Shown here: in pieces, positions 36,264 through 44,506 of the stretch | How positions within the stretch are numbered: the first letter of the stretch is position 1 | Layout of the letters: every line of letters begins with the position of its first letter | NCBI GenBank assembly: GCA_008125075.1 | Contig: VLTH01000002.1 | Location: 485,105-549,104 of the forward strand | Direction: 5' to 3' | DNA: 64,000 bases | Origin: Acetivibrio alkalicellulosi | GTDB lineage: Bacteria > Bacillota > Clostridia > Acetivibrionales > Acetivibrionaceae | Position numbers and translations under genes: made by a program | The notes under the pieces: model-generated | The model's input: only the letters and a program-made list of their open reading frames with translations | What the model was told of the DNA's origin: nothing | Databases searched by the model: none

Positions 36264-37892
36264 ATGAAGATTACAGGAGCTCAAGCAATTATTAAGGCTT
36301 TAGAATATGAGAATACTGATGTTATTTTTGGATATCCAGGAGCAGCTATATGTCCCTTTTATGATGCATTAGTGGATTCTGGTATAAAACACATATTAAC
36401 AAGAAATGAGCAAGGGGCTGCACATGCTGCCAGCGGTTATGCAAGAGTTACAGGAAAAACCGGTGTGTGTGTTTCAACTTCAGGTCCTGGAGCTACTAAT
36501 CTTATAACGGGTATAGCAACTGCTTATATGGACTCAATCCCTATGGTTGCTATTACAGGTCAGGTGTCATCAGAGTTAATAGGCAGAGATGTGTTTCAGG
36601 AGGCCGATATAACAGGAGCAACAGCACCTTTTTGTAAGCATAGTTATCTTGTAAAAAATGAAAAGGATTTGCCAAGAATTATAAAAGAAGCATTTTACAT
36701 TGCATCAACAGGAAGACCAGGACCTGTAGTAATAGATATACCTGTTGATATTCAAACAAGGGAATTTGAATTTAATTACCCAAAAAACATTGATATTAAA
36801 GGATACAAACCAACTTATAAAGGTCACTCTCTTCAAATAAAAAAGGTAGCTGAGGCGGTATCAAAGGCTAAAAGACCACTAATATGTGCAGGTGGAGGTA
36901 TAATAAGAGCTAATGCGTCAAAAGAACTTTTAGATTATGCAAATAAATGCAGTATACCAGTAACAACTACTCTAATGGGTTTAGGAGCAATACCTTATCA
37001 CCATAAATTAAACTTAGGAATGCTTGGTTCCCATGGTGTTTATGCTGCAAATTATGCAGTTCATAATGCAGATCTTTTAATTATAATGGGCGCAAGAGTT
37101 GGAGATAGGGCAATGGGCTCTCCAAGTCAAATAGAAAACAAGGCAAGTATTATTCACATTGATATTGACCCGGCAGAAATCGGTAAAAACATCAAAGTAT
37201 CTATTCCTGTTGTGGGTGATGTAAAGAGTATATTGTCTGAGCTTATTGAAGTTAGTCAAAAGGGAAATGTTGAAGAGTGGAATGTTTTAATAAATGAGGC
37301 TAAAGAGAAAAATTCAATAAAAACCAATTACGAGGACAAGGCTAAATTTGTTAGTCCTAAGTATGCCTTATCTGTTTTAACAAAACTTATTGATGAAAAG
37401 ACCGTTGTTACAACAGAAGTTGGGCAAAATCAAATTTGGACGGCAAACTATCTGGGAGTTAGAAAAGCAGGTACATTTATAACATCTGGAGGCATGGGAA
37501 CAATGGGCTATGGTTTACCTGCGGCAGTTGGAGCAAAAATTGGCGCTCTAGAGTCAAGGGTAATTGCAATAGCAGGTGACGGTAGTTTTCAAATGTCAAT
37601 GAATGAGCTTGGAACTATAAAACAAAACAAACTTGGAATAAAAATAATTGTATTTAACAATCATAGGCTGGGCATGGTAAGAGAAATGCAAAAAGTCAAG
37701 TATTGCAGCAGGTACTCAGGGGTATTTTTGGATGAAAATCCTGATTTCATAAAACTGTTTGAGGCTTATGGATTTACTGGAAAAACAATAGATAGTAATT
37801 CCCAGGTGGAAGAAGCATTAAAGGAAATGCTTTCAGATGACAAAACATGTCTTTTGGAAATTATTGTAGATCCAGAAGAGTCAACACTTTAG
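36264..37892 (+). CDS. ilvB: Acetolactate synthase, large subunit
   Basis: 542 aa from the ATG after GAAGGTG; an earlier in-frame ATG lies inside the leader terminator. The N-terminus KITGAQAIIKALEYENTDVI and FGYPGAAICPFYDAL hold the catalytic Glu-type TPP region. The TPP/Mg site is IAIAGDGSFQMSMNELGTI followed by VFNN. FAD-domain motifs such as LIIMGARVGDRAMG are present. It condenses pyruvate, or pyruvate plus 2-oxobutyrate, in valine, leucine and isoleucine synthesis. It is the first gene of the T-box operon. Confidence 0.95.
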   Translation: MKITGAQAIIKALEYENTDVIFGYPGAAICPFYDALVDSGIKHILTRNEQGAAHAASGYARVTGKTGVCVSTSGPGATNLITGIATAYMDSIPMVAITGQVSSELIGRDVFQEADITGATAPFCKHSYLVKNEKDLPRIIKEAFYIASTGRPGPVVIDIPVDIQTREFEFNYPKNIDIKGYKPTYKGHSLQIKKVAEAVSKAKRPLICAGGGIIRANASKELLDYANKCSIPVTTTLMGLGAIPYHHKLNLGMLGSHGVYAANYAVHNADLLIIMGARVGDRAMGSPSQIENKASIIHIDIDPAEIGKNIKVSIPVVGDVKSILSELIEVSQKGNVEEWNVLINEAKEKNSIKTNYEDKAKFVSPKYALSVLTKLIDEKTVVTTEVGQNQIWTANYLGVRKAGTFITSGGMGTMGYGLPAAVGAKIGALESRVIAIAGDGSFQMSMNELGTIKQNKLGIKIIVFNNHRLGMVREMQKVKYCSRYSGVFLDENPDFIKLFEAYGFTGKTIDSNSQVEEALKEMLSDDKTCLLEIIVDPEESTL

Positions 37893-37917
37893 AGGATTAG
37901 AAATTTTGGATAGAAGT

Positions 37918-37966
37918 ATTACAGCATAGTTTCTTTGGAAATTTGAGGAATGTTCTATGCTGTAAT
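37918..37966 (+). other. Hairpin between ilvB and ilvN
   Basis: ATTACAGCATAG and CTATGCTGTAAT form a perfect 12-bp stem around a 25-base loop in the 132-base gap between ilvB and ilvN. TTTAAAATT follows, a poor U-tract. It may be a processing or partial-termination site that sets the subunit ratio. Confidence 0.5.
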
Positions 37967-38024
37967 TTAAAATTAACTAAGAAGTTTTAAATATTAAATT
38001 TATGCATACATAGGAGGTTATGTT

Positions 38025-38537
38025 ATGGGAAAGCATATTTTATCAGTTTTGGTTGAAAACCATGCTGGAGTTTTATCAAGAGTAGCGGGCTTGTTTAGCA
38101 GGAGAGGCTTTAATATTGACAGTTTAGCAGTAGGAGTAACTGAAAATCCAGAAATCTCAAGAATCACCATTGTAGTTGATGGTGATGATTATATCGTTGA
38201 GCAGGTTGGAAAACAACTTAATAAGCTTGTAGATGTTATAAAGATAAAGCAATTAGAAAAAGAGGAATCAGTAAGTAGAGAACTTGTACTTATTAAAGTT
38301 GAAGCTAATGCTAACACTAGATCTGAAATTATCCAAATTGTTGAGATATTTAGAGCAAATATAGTTGATGTATCAAAAAACACCTTAACTATTGAAATAT
38401 CAGGAGGAGCAAACAAAGTTACGGCCTTAGAAGATATGTTAAAGCAATTTGGTATAAAAGAAATTGTAAGAACAGGTACAATTGCCATCGAAAGAGGCAA
38501 TAATTATACAAAAGTTAACAATAATGACGAGGAGTGA
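38025..38537 (+). CDS. ilvN: Acetolactate synthase, regulatory small subunit
   Basis: 170 aa. The ACT domain [20 protein letters not shown], then [20 protein letters not shown], is diagnostic and binds valine in the family. The C-terminal ACT-like half follows. The ATG follows AGGAGG. It ends 5 bases before the ilvC start. It activates and gives feedback control to the large subunit. Confidence 0.94.
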   Translation: MGKHILSVLVENHAGVLSRVAGLFSRRGFNIDSLAVGVTENPEISRITIVVDGDDYIVEQVGKQLNKLVDVIKIKQLEKEESVSRELVLIKVEANANTRSEIIQIVEIFRANIVDVSKNTLTIEISGGANKVTALEDMLKQFGIKEIVRTGTIAIERGNNYTKVNNNDEE

Positions 38538-38542
38538 TATTA

Positions 38543-39541
38543 ATGGCAAAAATGTATTATGAAAGTGATTGCAATCTTGGATTATTAAAGGGTAAAACGG
38601 TGGCTGTTATAGGATATGGTAGCCAAGGGCATGCACATGCACAAAACCTTAAAGAGAGTGGTGTAGATGTTGTAGTAGGTCTTCCTGCTGCTTTTACAGA
38701 AGAGAGACAAAAAGTAACAAATGATGGGCTTAAAGTTGTGGATACTGAAGAAGCTGCTAAATTAGGAGACTTGATTATGATACTTGTTCCTGATCAGCTT
38801 CAAAAGGCAGTTTATGAAAATAGTATAAAAGGCAATTTGCAGGCAGGAAATGTTTTAATGTTTGCTCATGGATTTAACATTCATTACAGTCAAATAATAC
38901 CACCAAAAGACGTTGATGTTGTAATGGTTGCACCTAAAGGTCCTGGTCACACTGTAAGAAGTCAATATGTTGAAGGAAAAGGTGTTCCTTCAATAATTGC
39001 TATCTATCAAGATGCTTCAGGAAAAGCGAAAGAATATGCTTTAGCTTATGCATCCGGTCTTGGTGCTGGAAAAGCAGGTATAATAGAAACTACATTTAAA
39101 GAAGAAACAGAAACTGACCTTTTTGGTGAGCAGGCAGTTCTTTGTGGTGGTGTTACTGAATTAATGAAAGCTGGATTTGAAACGTTGGTGCAAGCTGGAT
39201 ACCAACCTGAAATTGCTTATTTTGAGTGCGTACATGAAATGAAACTTATTATAGATATGATAAATGAAGGCGGTTTTTCATATATGAGATACTCAATAAG
39301 TGATACTGCTGAGTATGGAGATTATGTAACAGGTAAGAGAATTATTACTGAAGAAACAAGAAAAGAAATGAAAAAAATACTTAGTGAAGTTCAAGATGGT
39401 AAATTTGCTTCAAACTGGGTTTCAGAAAATAATTCTGGTGGAAAGGCAAACTTTTTGGCAATGAGAAGAAATGAAACAGAGCATCAGGTTGAAGTAGTTG
39501 GTGCTGAACTTAGAAAAATGATGAGCTGGTTAAAAAAATAA
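38543..39541 (+). CDS. ilvC: Ketol-acid reductoisomerase
   Basis: 332 aa, a class I (short) enzyme. The dinucleotide loop is [20 protein letters not shown]. Metal and substrate residues lie in [16 protein letters not shown] and in [11 protein letters not shown] and [15 protein letters not shown]. The start ATG follows GAGGAG. It isomerises and reduces acetolactate and acetohydroxybutyrate. A Rep-B element separates it from cimA. Confidence 0.95.
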   Translation: MAKMYYESDCNLGLLKGKTVAVIGYGSQGHAHAQNLKESGVDVVVGLPAAFTEERQKVTNDGLKVVDTEEAAKLGDLIMILVPDQLQKAVYENSIKGNLQAGNVLMFAHGFNIHYSQIIPPKDVDVVMVAPKGPGHTVRSQYVEGKGVPSIIAIYQDASGKAKEYALAYASGLGAGKAGIIETTFKEETETDLFGEQAVLCGGVTELMKAGFETLVQAGYQPEIAYFECVHEMKLIIDMINEGGFSYMRYSISDTAEYGDYVTGKRIITEETRKEMKKILSEVQDGKFASNWVSENNSGGKANFLAMRRNETEHQVEVVGAELRKMMSWLKK

Positions 39542-39598
39542 TTTATAATCTAAGTTTTAATATAATATATTATCTGGGAAGAAATTTCTTGATATATT

Positions 39599-39763
39599 AA
39601 GGAATGCCTGAAATATTACTTCCACTTTTCACTTGTCCTATTTGGCATCAATAAAAAGCTTGGGGCATCGATGCCCGAACCTTTTAAGTCTTTTACTTTG
39701 TTGGAAGACTTCTTATAAGGCCTGTAGTGAAATAGTGATGGAAGTTATATTTTCAGCATTCCT
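39599..39763. repeat. Rep-B copy 2 with an internal hairpin insert
   Basis: Left end GGAATGCCTGAAATATTACT plus TCCACTTTTCAC; right end GTGAAATAGTGATGGAAGTT plus ATATTTTCAGCATTCC, inverted to each other. Compared with copy 1 it has about 65 extra bases holding GGGGCATCGATGCCC and TTTTAAGTC...GACTTCTTATAAGG, themselves hairpin-forming. Confidence 0.75.
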
Positions 39764-39887
39764 AAATCCATATAAGGATTTATCGCTAGTTTTAAAGATT
39801 TATAGTAGTAACCTATTTTAAGAACTGGAAATTTTTCTTTACAGGTTTATATTATTAAAAGTAAGTTTTTTAAGGAGGGATTAAGAA

Positions 39888-41453
39888 ATGAAAAAGATTT
39901 CAATATATGACTCAACTCTTCGGGATGGAGCTCAAGCACAGGGAATATCCTTTAGTGTAGAAGATAAAATTAAGATTGTTGAAAAATTAGATAGCATTGG
40001 CATTGATTATATTGAAGCAGGTAATCCAGGCTCTAACCCTAAGGATTTGGAGTTTTTCGAAAGAGTTAAAAAAATTGATCTAAAGAATTCAAAGATTATT
40101 GCTTTTGGAAGTACCCGTAGAGTTAATATTCCTGTTGATGAAGATGCAAATGTTAAATCCCTTCTAAAAGCTGATACACCTGCAGTGGCTATATTTGGTA
40201 AAAGTTGGGGGTTTCATGTTACAGACATTTTAAAAACAACATTAGATGAAAACTTAAACATGATTCGAGATACAATAGCTTTCTTTAAAAGCAAAGATAA
40301 AGAAGTGGTTTTTGATGCTGAGCATTTTTTTGATGGGTACAAAGCTGACCCAGAATATGCTATGAAGTCCCTTAAAGCTGCATCAGAAGGTGGGGCAGAC
40401 AGTCTGTGTCTTTGTGACACAAATGGAGGAACATTTCCCGATGAAATTTATGAGATAACCTCAAAAGTTGTAAAGGAATTCAAAGAAGATATCGGTATTC
40501 ATTGCCACAACGATACTGGTTTGGCAGTGGCAAATTCAATTATGGCTGTTAAGGCTGGAGCTGTTCAAGTTCAAGGAACTATGAATGGATATGGAGAAAG
40601 AATAGGAAATGCGAATTTGTGTACCATAATACCAAATTTGCAAGTGAAATGTGGATATAATTGTATATTGGAAGAAAGTATTTCTGATTTTACATCAACA
40701 GCAAGATATATAAGCGAGATTGCAAATGTTATGCATGATGAAAGAGCACCTTATGTAGGAAAATATGCTTTTGCTCATAAGGCAGGTATGCATGCGGATG
40801 CTGTAAATAAAAACCCCACTGCATATGAACATATAACTCCTGAAACTGTAGGAAATGAAAGATTGTTTTTAATGTCCGAAGTTGCTGGAAGAAGTGCAGT
40901 TTTAAATTTTGTAAATACTATTGACAGTACCATTACTAAGGATTCACCACAAACTAAATTAATATTAGAAAAGTTAAAAGAGATGGAATTTAAAGGATAC
41001 CAATATGAGGGAGCTGAGAGTTCTTTTGAACTTATAATACGAAAAATTTTAGGTAAATATCAGCCTCATTTTGAGCTTAAGGAATTTAAGGTTGTTGTTA
41101 ATGAGCCGTCACTTAGTAATGTAAATTCATCTGCAATTATAAAGATTAAGGTAGATGGTCAAAATGAAATAACAGCAGATGAAGGAGATGGACCTGTAAA
41201 TGCTTTAGATAATGCACTAAGAAAGGCATTAGGGAAGTTTTATCCTCAAATTTCTCAAATAAAGCTTACAGACTATAAAGTGAGAGTTTTAGACTCTGGT
41301 TATGCTACAGCGGCTAAGGTAAGAGTTTTAATTGAGTCTACTGACGGAAAAGATGTCTGGACTACAATAGGAGTATCAACAGATATTATTGAGGCAAGCT
41401 GGCAGGCACTTGTAGATTCTATTGAGTATAAATTAACAAAAGACGCCAAATAG
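39888..41453 (+). CDS. cimA: Citramalate synthase
   Basis: 521 aa. The DRE-TIM metallolyase signature YDSTLRDGAQAQGISFSVED is present, with the metal-site HCHNDTGLAVANS and the second signature GTMNGYGERIGNANLCTI. Length and the C-terminal regulatory LeuA-dimer domain match CimA rather than LeuA or homocitrate synthase. It makes citramalate from pyruvate and acetyl-CoA, giving 2-oxobutyrate for isoleucine without threonine deaminase. The ATG follows AAGGAGGG. It probably belongs to the ilv operon. Confidence 0.92.
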   Translation: MKKISIYDSTLRDGAQAQGISFSVEDKIKIVEKLDSIGIDYIEAGNPGSNPKDLEFFERVKKIDLKNSKIIAFGSTRRVNIPVDEDANVKSLLKADTPAVAIFGKSWGFHVTDILKTTLDENLNMIRDTIAFFKSKDKEVVFDAEHFFDGYKADPEYAMKSLKAASEGGADSLCLCDTNGGTFPDEIYEITSKVVKEFKEDIGIHCHNDTGLAVANSIMAVKAGAVQVQGTMNGYGERIGNANLCTIIPNLQVKCGYNCILEESISDFTSTARYISEIANVMHDERAPYVGKYAFAHKAGMHADAVNKNPTAYEHITPETVGNERLFLMSEVAGRSAVLNFVNTIDSTITKDSPQTKLILEKLKEMEFKGYQYEGAESSFELIIRKILGKYQPHFELKEFKVVVNEPSLSNVNSSAIIKIKVDGQNEITADEGDGPVNALDNALRKALGKFYPQISQIKLTDYKVRVLDSGYATAAKVRVLIESTDGKDVWTTIGVSTDIIEASWQALVDSIEYKLTKDAK

Positions 41454-41539
41454 GAAAAGGGGATACCTTATCTCTATTGTTATGATTTGAGAGTGATTTC
41501 GTGTATAAATGCTGCTAAAAGTTAGTTTAATCTCATACT

Positions 41540-41573
41540 ATGCCCCTACCTTTTTAAGGTAGAGGCATTTTAT
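41540..41573 (+). terminator. Terminator after cimA
   Basis: ATGCCCCTACC and GGTAGAGGCAT pair with one mismatch around TTTTTAA, followed by TTTTAT. It ends the branched-chain amino acid run. Confidence 0.8.
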
Positions 41574-41642
41574 AGTTTTCGAAATATTTCAAAAAGGCAT
41601 ACAGTAAAAGGAAAGAAATGTGTTGATTAATGTACATTTTTA

Positions 41643-41671
41643 TTGACCAAGTTAATCTTTTATGATAACAT
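41643..41671 (+). promoter_or_regulatory. Possible promoter of the TPR operon
   Basis: TTGACC at 41643-41648, a 17-base spacer and TAACAT at 41666-41671. It lies about 92 bases before the first gene of the three-gene operon and just after the cimA terminator. Confidence 0.5.
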
Positions 41672-41762
41672 TTAGTTGGTATTAGCATAATGTTTTGTTT
41701 AGTAGCTAGTAGATCTTATAGAAGCCTAATATAAAGGCATACCAGTGAAAAGAGGAAGTAAT

Positions 41763-42860
41763 ATGGGAGATAACTATATTAAAATAAAAGATGTTTTAGA
41801 AATAATATTTATAACAACTAATAAAAAGGCAAATATACTTGCTGATACTTACTTAATTAAAAATCCTTCAATTATTTCAAAGTGGAAGAGTAATAAAGTT
41901 ATACCTACAGAGAATGATATCTTAATAATTGTAGATTTTGCAATGAGTGAATCTACTGATTCACAGCGCAAGATAATGAGAGAAAGACTGGAAAAATTAA
42001 TCATGGATAGTAATATTAATGATGATTTAAAGAGCGTAATTCTAAGTATGGAGGACTTTAAGTCATTTTTATCTGAGATATTGAGTATCTGTGCATCAAT
42101 TCGATTACACAATACTAATTGTGAATCTATTGAAACTGTAAAAAAAATAGATTACACTAGCCTTGAATCTAATGCCAATAAAATAACTGCCTTTTCAGAA
42201 AATACTCCTGATAGATACTCAGGTGTGTTAGAATTTGACATGCTTCTTACAAAGGATGGAGGTAATGGATTTGTAGGTAAAATATCTAAGTCAGATATAT
42301 TAATTAAAAAAGGTAATAATTCAAGTAAAGATCATAATATACTAGGAAAGTTATATAACAAAGCCAAATCAAAGAGTTTTATAAGTACTATAGTAATAGG
42401 CATTATTTCAACCTTTTTTGTTATACAGATAGCAAATAGCCAAATACCTTTAAGTACTCCTGTTATTTATGAAGAAAGGCAAAATGATAGTTTTCCATAT
42501 GAAGAATACTTGCGTACTAAATATTGGGACAAAGCAGAAGAAAAAGCAACTTTTCTCCAAAATCAATTGACAAGCAATGAACAAAAATTAACAGAAGAAG
42601 AGACAAACAAGGAGGTTATAGAGGAACAAGCTGAAAAACAGGATAACTCTCAAAAAGAAGAAATTGGTCAAAAAGTTATACATAACCAAACTAATAATGA
42701 CACAATAAAAAATGATACCGAAAATAGTGAATCAATAAAATTAGATAAAACTCAAAATAACATAGACGGCGTAGAGGGGAATACTACCATAATTACAAAT
42801 ATAAATGGAGATAGAAACATTAATGTTATTGGAGATAATATCTACATACATATGGAGTGA
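41763..42860 (+). CDS. Membrane-anchored protein with HTH-like N-terminus and shared NGxxNIxVxGDxI tail
   Basis: 366 aa from the ATG that follows AGAGGAAG. Residues about 1-80 contain NPSIISKWKSNKVIPTENDI, which looks like the recognition helix of a lambda-repressor-like fold, but no family is recognised. One membrane helix lies at about 206-226 (STIVIGIISTFFVIQIAN). The extracellular part has a Glu/Lys/Gln-rich coiled stretch and ends in ITNINGDRNINVIGDNIYIH. This tail motif recurs in both following proteins. The layout resembles ToxR-type membrane regulators. Function is inference. Confidence 0.6.
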   Translation: MGDNYIKIKDVLEIIFITTNKKANILADTYLIKNPSIISKWKSNKVIPTENDILIIVDFAMSESTDSQRKIMRERLEKLIMDSNINDDLKSVILSMEDFKSFLSEILSICASIRLHNTNCESIETVKKIDYTSLESNANKITAFSENTPDRYSGVLEFDMLLTKDGGNGFVGKISKSDILIKKGNNSSKDHNILGKLYNKAKSKSFISTIVIGIISTFFVIQIANSQIPLSTPVIYEERQNDSFPYEEYLRTKYWDKAEEKATFLQNQLTSNEQKLTEEETNKEVIEEQAEKQDNSQKEEIGQKVIHNQTNNDTIKNDTENSESIKLDKTQNNIDGVEGNTTIITNINGDRNINVIGDNIYIHME

Positions 42861-42865
42861 TCAGC

Positions 42866-44506
42866 ATGAATAAACTGAACAAATTCTTTGGAGAAGGCAG
42901 ATTTTCTGCATGTATATGCAAAATATACTTTAAATATCTAGTTATTATTATCATCATATGTATATTGTTTTTTCAAGCATCAATGAAAACAATTTATGCT
43001 CAAACTGTGAATGTTTCAGTTAGTGCTGTTGATATTACAGGAATCAATCAAATAGTACAAAATGGGATAGTTTACATTGAATTAAGAGAAGTATTTAAGA
43101 GTTTAGGATGGAGAGTCCAATGGAATGATACTGATAAATCAATCATTTGCATAAAAGATAATGATATATTGATTTTTGAGGTAAATAGCAAAGAGGTTAT
43201 TTTTAATGAAGAAACTATTGTTCTTGAATGTGAAGTAATAATGAATAATGGAGTAGCTTTTGTTCACAGCAAGTTTATTGCAGAGCATTTTGGACAAGAA
43301 GTCAGATGGGATAGAGAAAGAAATATCGCTATTATTTCAGAAAATCGTACAATTGACATGCTGATAAATGGAAAAAGAAATATTGTTATAATGGGAGACG
43401 GTATAATTGTTAACATTTTTGAGCCATATTACATGGATACATTACTTGATCAGATAAGCTATGCTAATAGCATCCTTAATAGAAACAATCCTGAAGGTGC
43501 ACTTAAAAAGTATAAAAATATTACAATAAACCTTTGTGATAAAGAAAGCCCTAATATATATGGTGAAGTACTAAATAGTATTGGCAATGCATATAGCATG
43601 ATGGCAAGTGAGAAGAATACAAGAAAAAACATACAGTTGGCAATTAAAAATTATGAAAAAGCTCTGAGTTATACTGAAAAGGATGCAAAAAGCCTTTTAT
43701 TAAATAACCTTGGAAATGCATATAAAACATTATGGGAAGTATCAGGAAACAAAGAGATGTTAAATAAAGCATTAGATTGTTATTTAGAGGCACTAAACTA
43801 TTTTAAGTATTCCATTCTTAATGAAGCACTTATTTATTATAATTTAGGAATGATCTATAATGATTTAGAAAATACACAGCAGGCAGTACATTATCTTAAC
43901 ATGTCCTATGAAATTTATCAAAAAGTATCTGAAGAATATTTCTTTTTGTGCAGTTTACCAGATTTCTATGCGGAAGCGCAATTTGGGCTTGGGAATGTGT
44001 GTAAAGGCCTCTTTCGTATTAATCCTTCAAATGATTATTTTCAAAAGGCCATAGTAGCATATGAAAGTGTATTGGATGTTTGGAGCATTGAGGAGCATCC
44101 TTATAACTATGGTAAAACTCAAGAGTGCATTGCTGAACTTTATAAAAATGAAGGTACTTATGAAAGCTTAATGGAGGCAGTTAGAAGATATAATAAAAGC
44201 TTAAAGGTTATCACAATAGAAAATCAACCTGTTAAGTATGCAAATATATTGGTGGCAATTGGAGATGTTTATATTATTATGTGGGGGAAAAGAACAGATA
44301 GACATTCAAAAGAACAGGCCATAATTTTATATGAAGAAGCAAAAAATATTTTGAATCCATTTGAAGATCCTGTAAAATATCGCTACATTGACAGTAAAAT
44401 TAGTTATATTCAGAAAAAAGACAATTATATAATAAAAATATTTGATTGCATGCCAGATGTTCTAAAAAATATATTAATATTAATTATTTTAGGGAGGTTT
44501 CAATGA
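42866..44506 (+). CDS. Exported copper-amine-oxidase-N / TPR protein
   Basis: 546 aa. A signal segment (YLVIIIIICILFFQASMKTI, cleavage near YAQ) leads to a copper amine oxidase N-terminal type (stalk) domain at about 40-165 (YIELREVFKSLGWRVQWNDT), not the oxidase itself. Then comes the motif INGKRNIVIMGDGIIVNIFE, and about six TPR-like units (YGEVLNSIGNAYSMMA, LNNLGNAYKTLWE, AQFGLGNVCKGLF). The C-terminus is hydrophobic (VLKNILILIILGRF). The ATG follows GGAG, 5 bases after the previous stop. It overlaps the next gene in ATGA. Confidence 0.75.
   Translation: MNKLNKFFGEGRFSACICKIYFKYLVIIIIICILFFQASMKTIYAQTVNVSVSAVDITGINQIVQNGIVYIELREVFKSLGWRVQWNDTDKSIICIKDNDILIFEVNSKEVIFNEETIVLECEVIMNNGVAFVHSKFIAEHFGQEVRWDRERNIAIISENRTIDMLINGKRNIVIMGDGIIVNIFEPYYMDTLLDQISYANSILNRNNPEGALKKYKNITINLCDKESPNIYGEVLNSIGNAYSMMASEKNTRKNIQLAIKNYEKALSYTEKDAKSLLLNNLGNAYKTLWEVSGNKEMLNKALDCYLEALNYFKYSILNEALIYYNLGMIYNDLENTQQAVHYLNMSYEIYQKVSEEYFFLCSLPDFYAEAQFGLGNVCKGLFRINPSNDYFQKAIVAYESVLDVWSIEEHPYNYGKTQECIAELYKNEGTYESLMEAVRRYNKSLKVITIENQPVKYANILVAIGDVYIIMWGKRTDRHSKEQAIILYEEAKNILNPFEDPVKYRYIDSKISYIQKKDNYIIKIFDCMPDVLKNILILIILGRFQ

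Noticed and set aside
39633-39821. Open frame of 62 codons within Rep-B copy 2
   Set aside because: It is produced by the repeat; its last part (MEVIFSAFLN) also appears before the real start of the gene at 6034, because both copies carry the same repeat arm.
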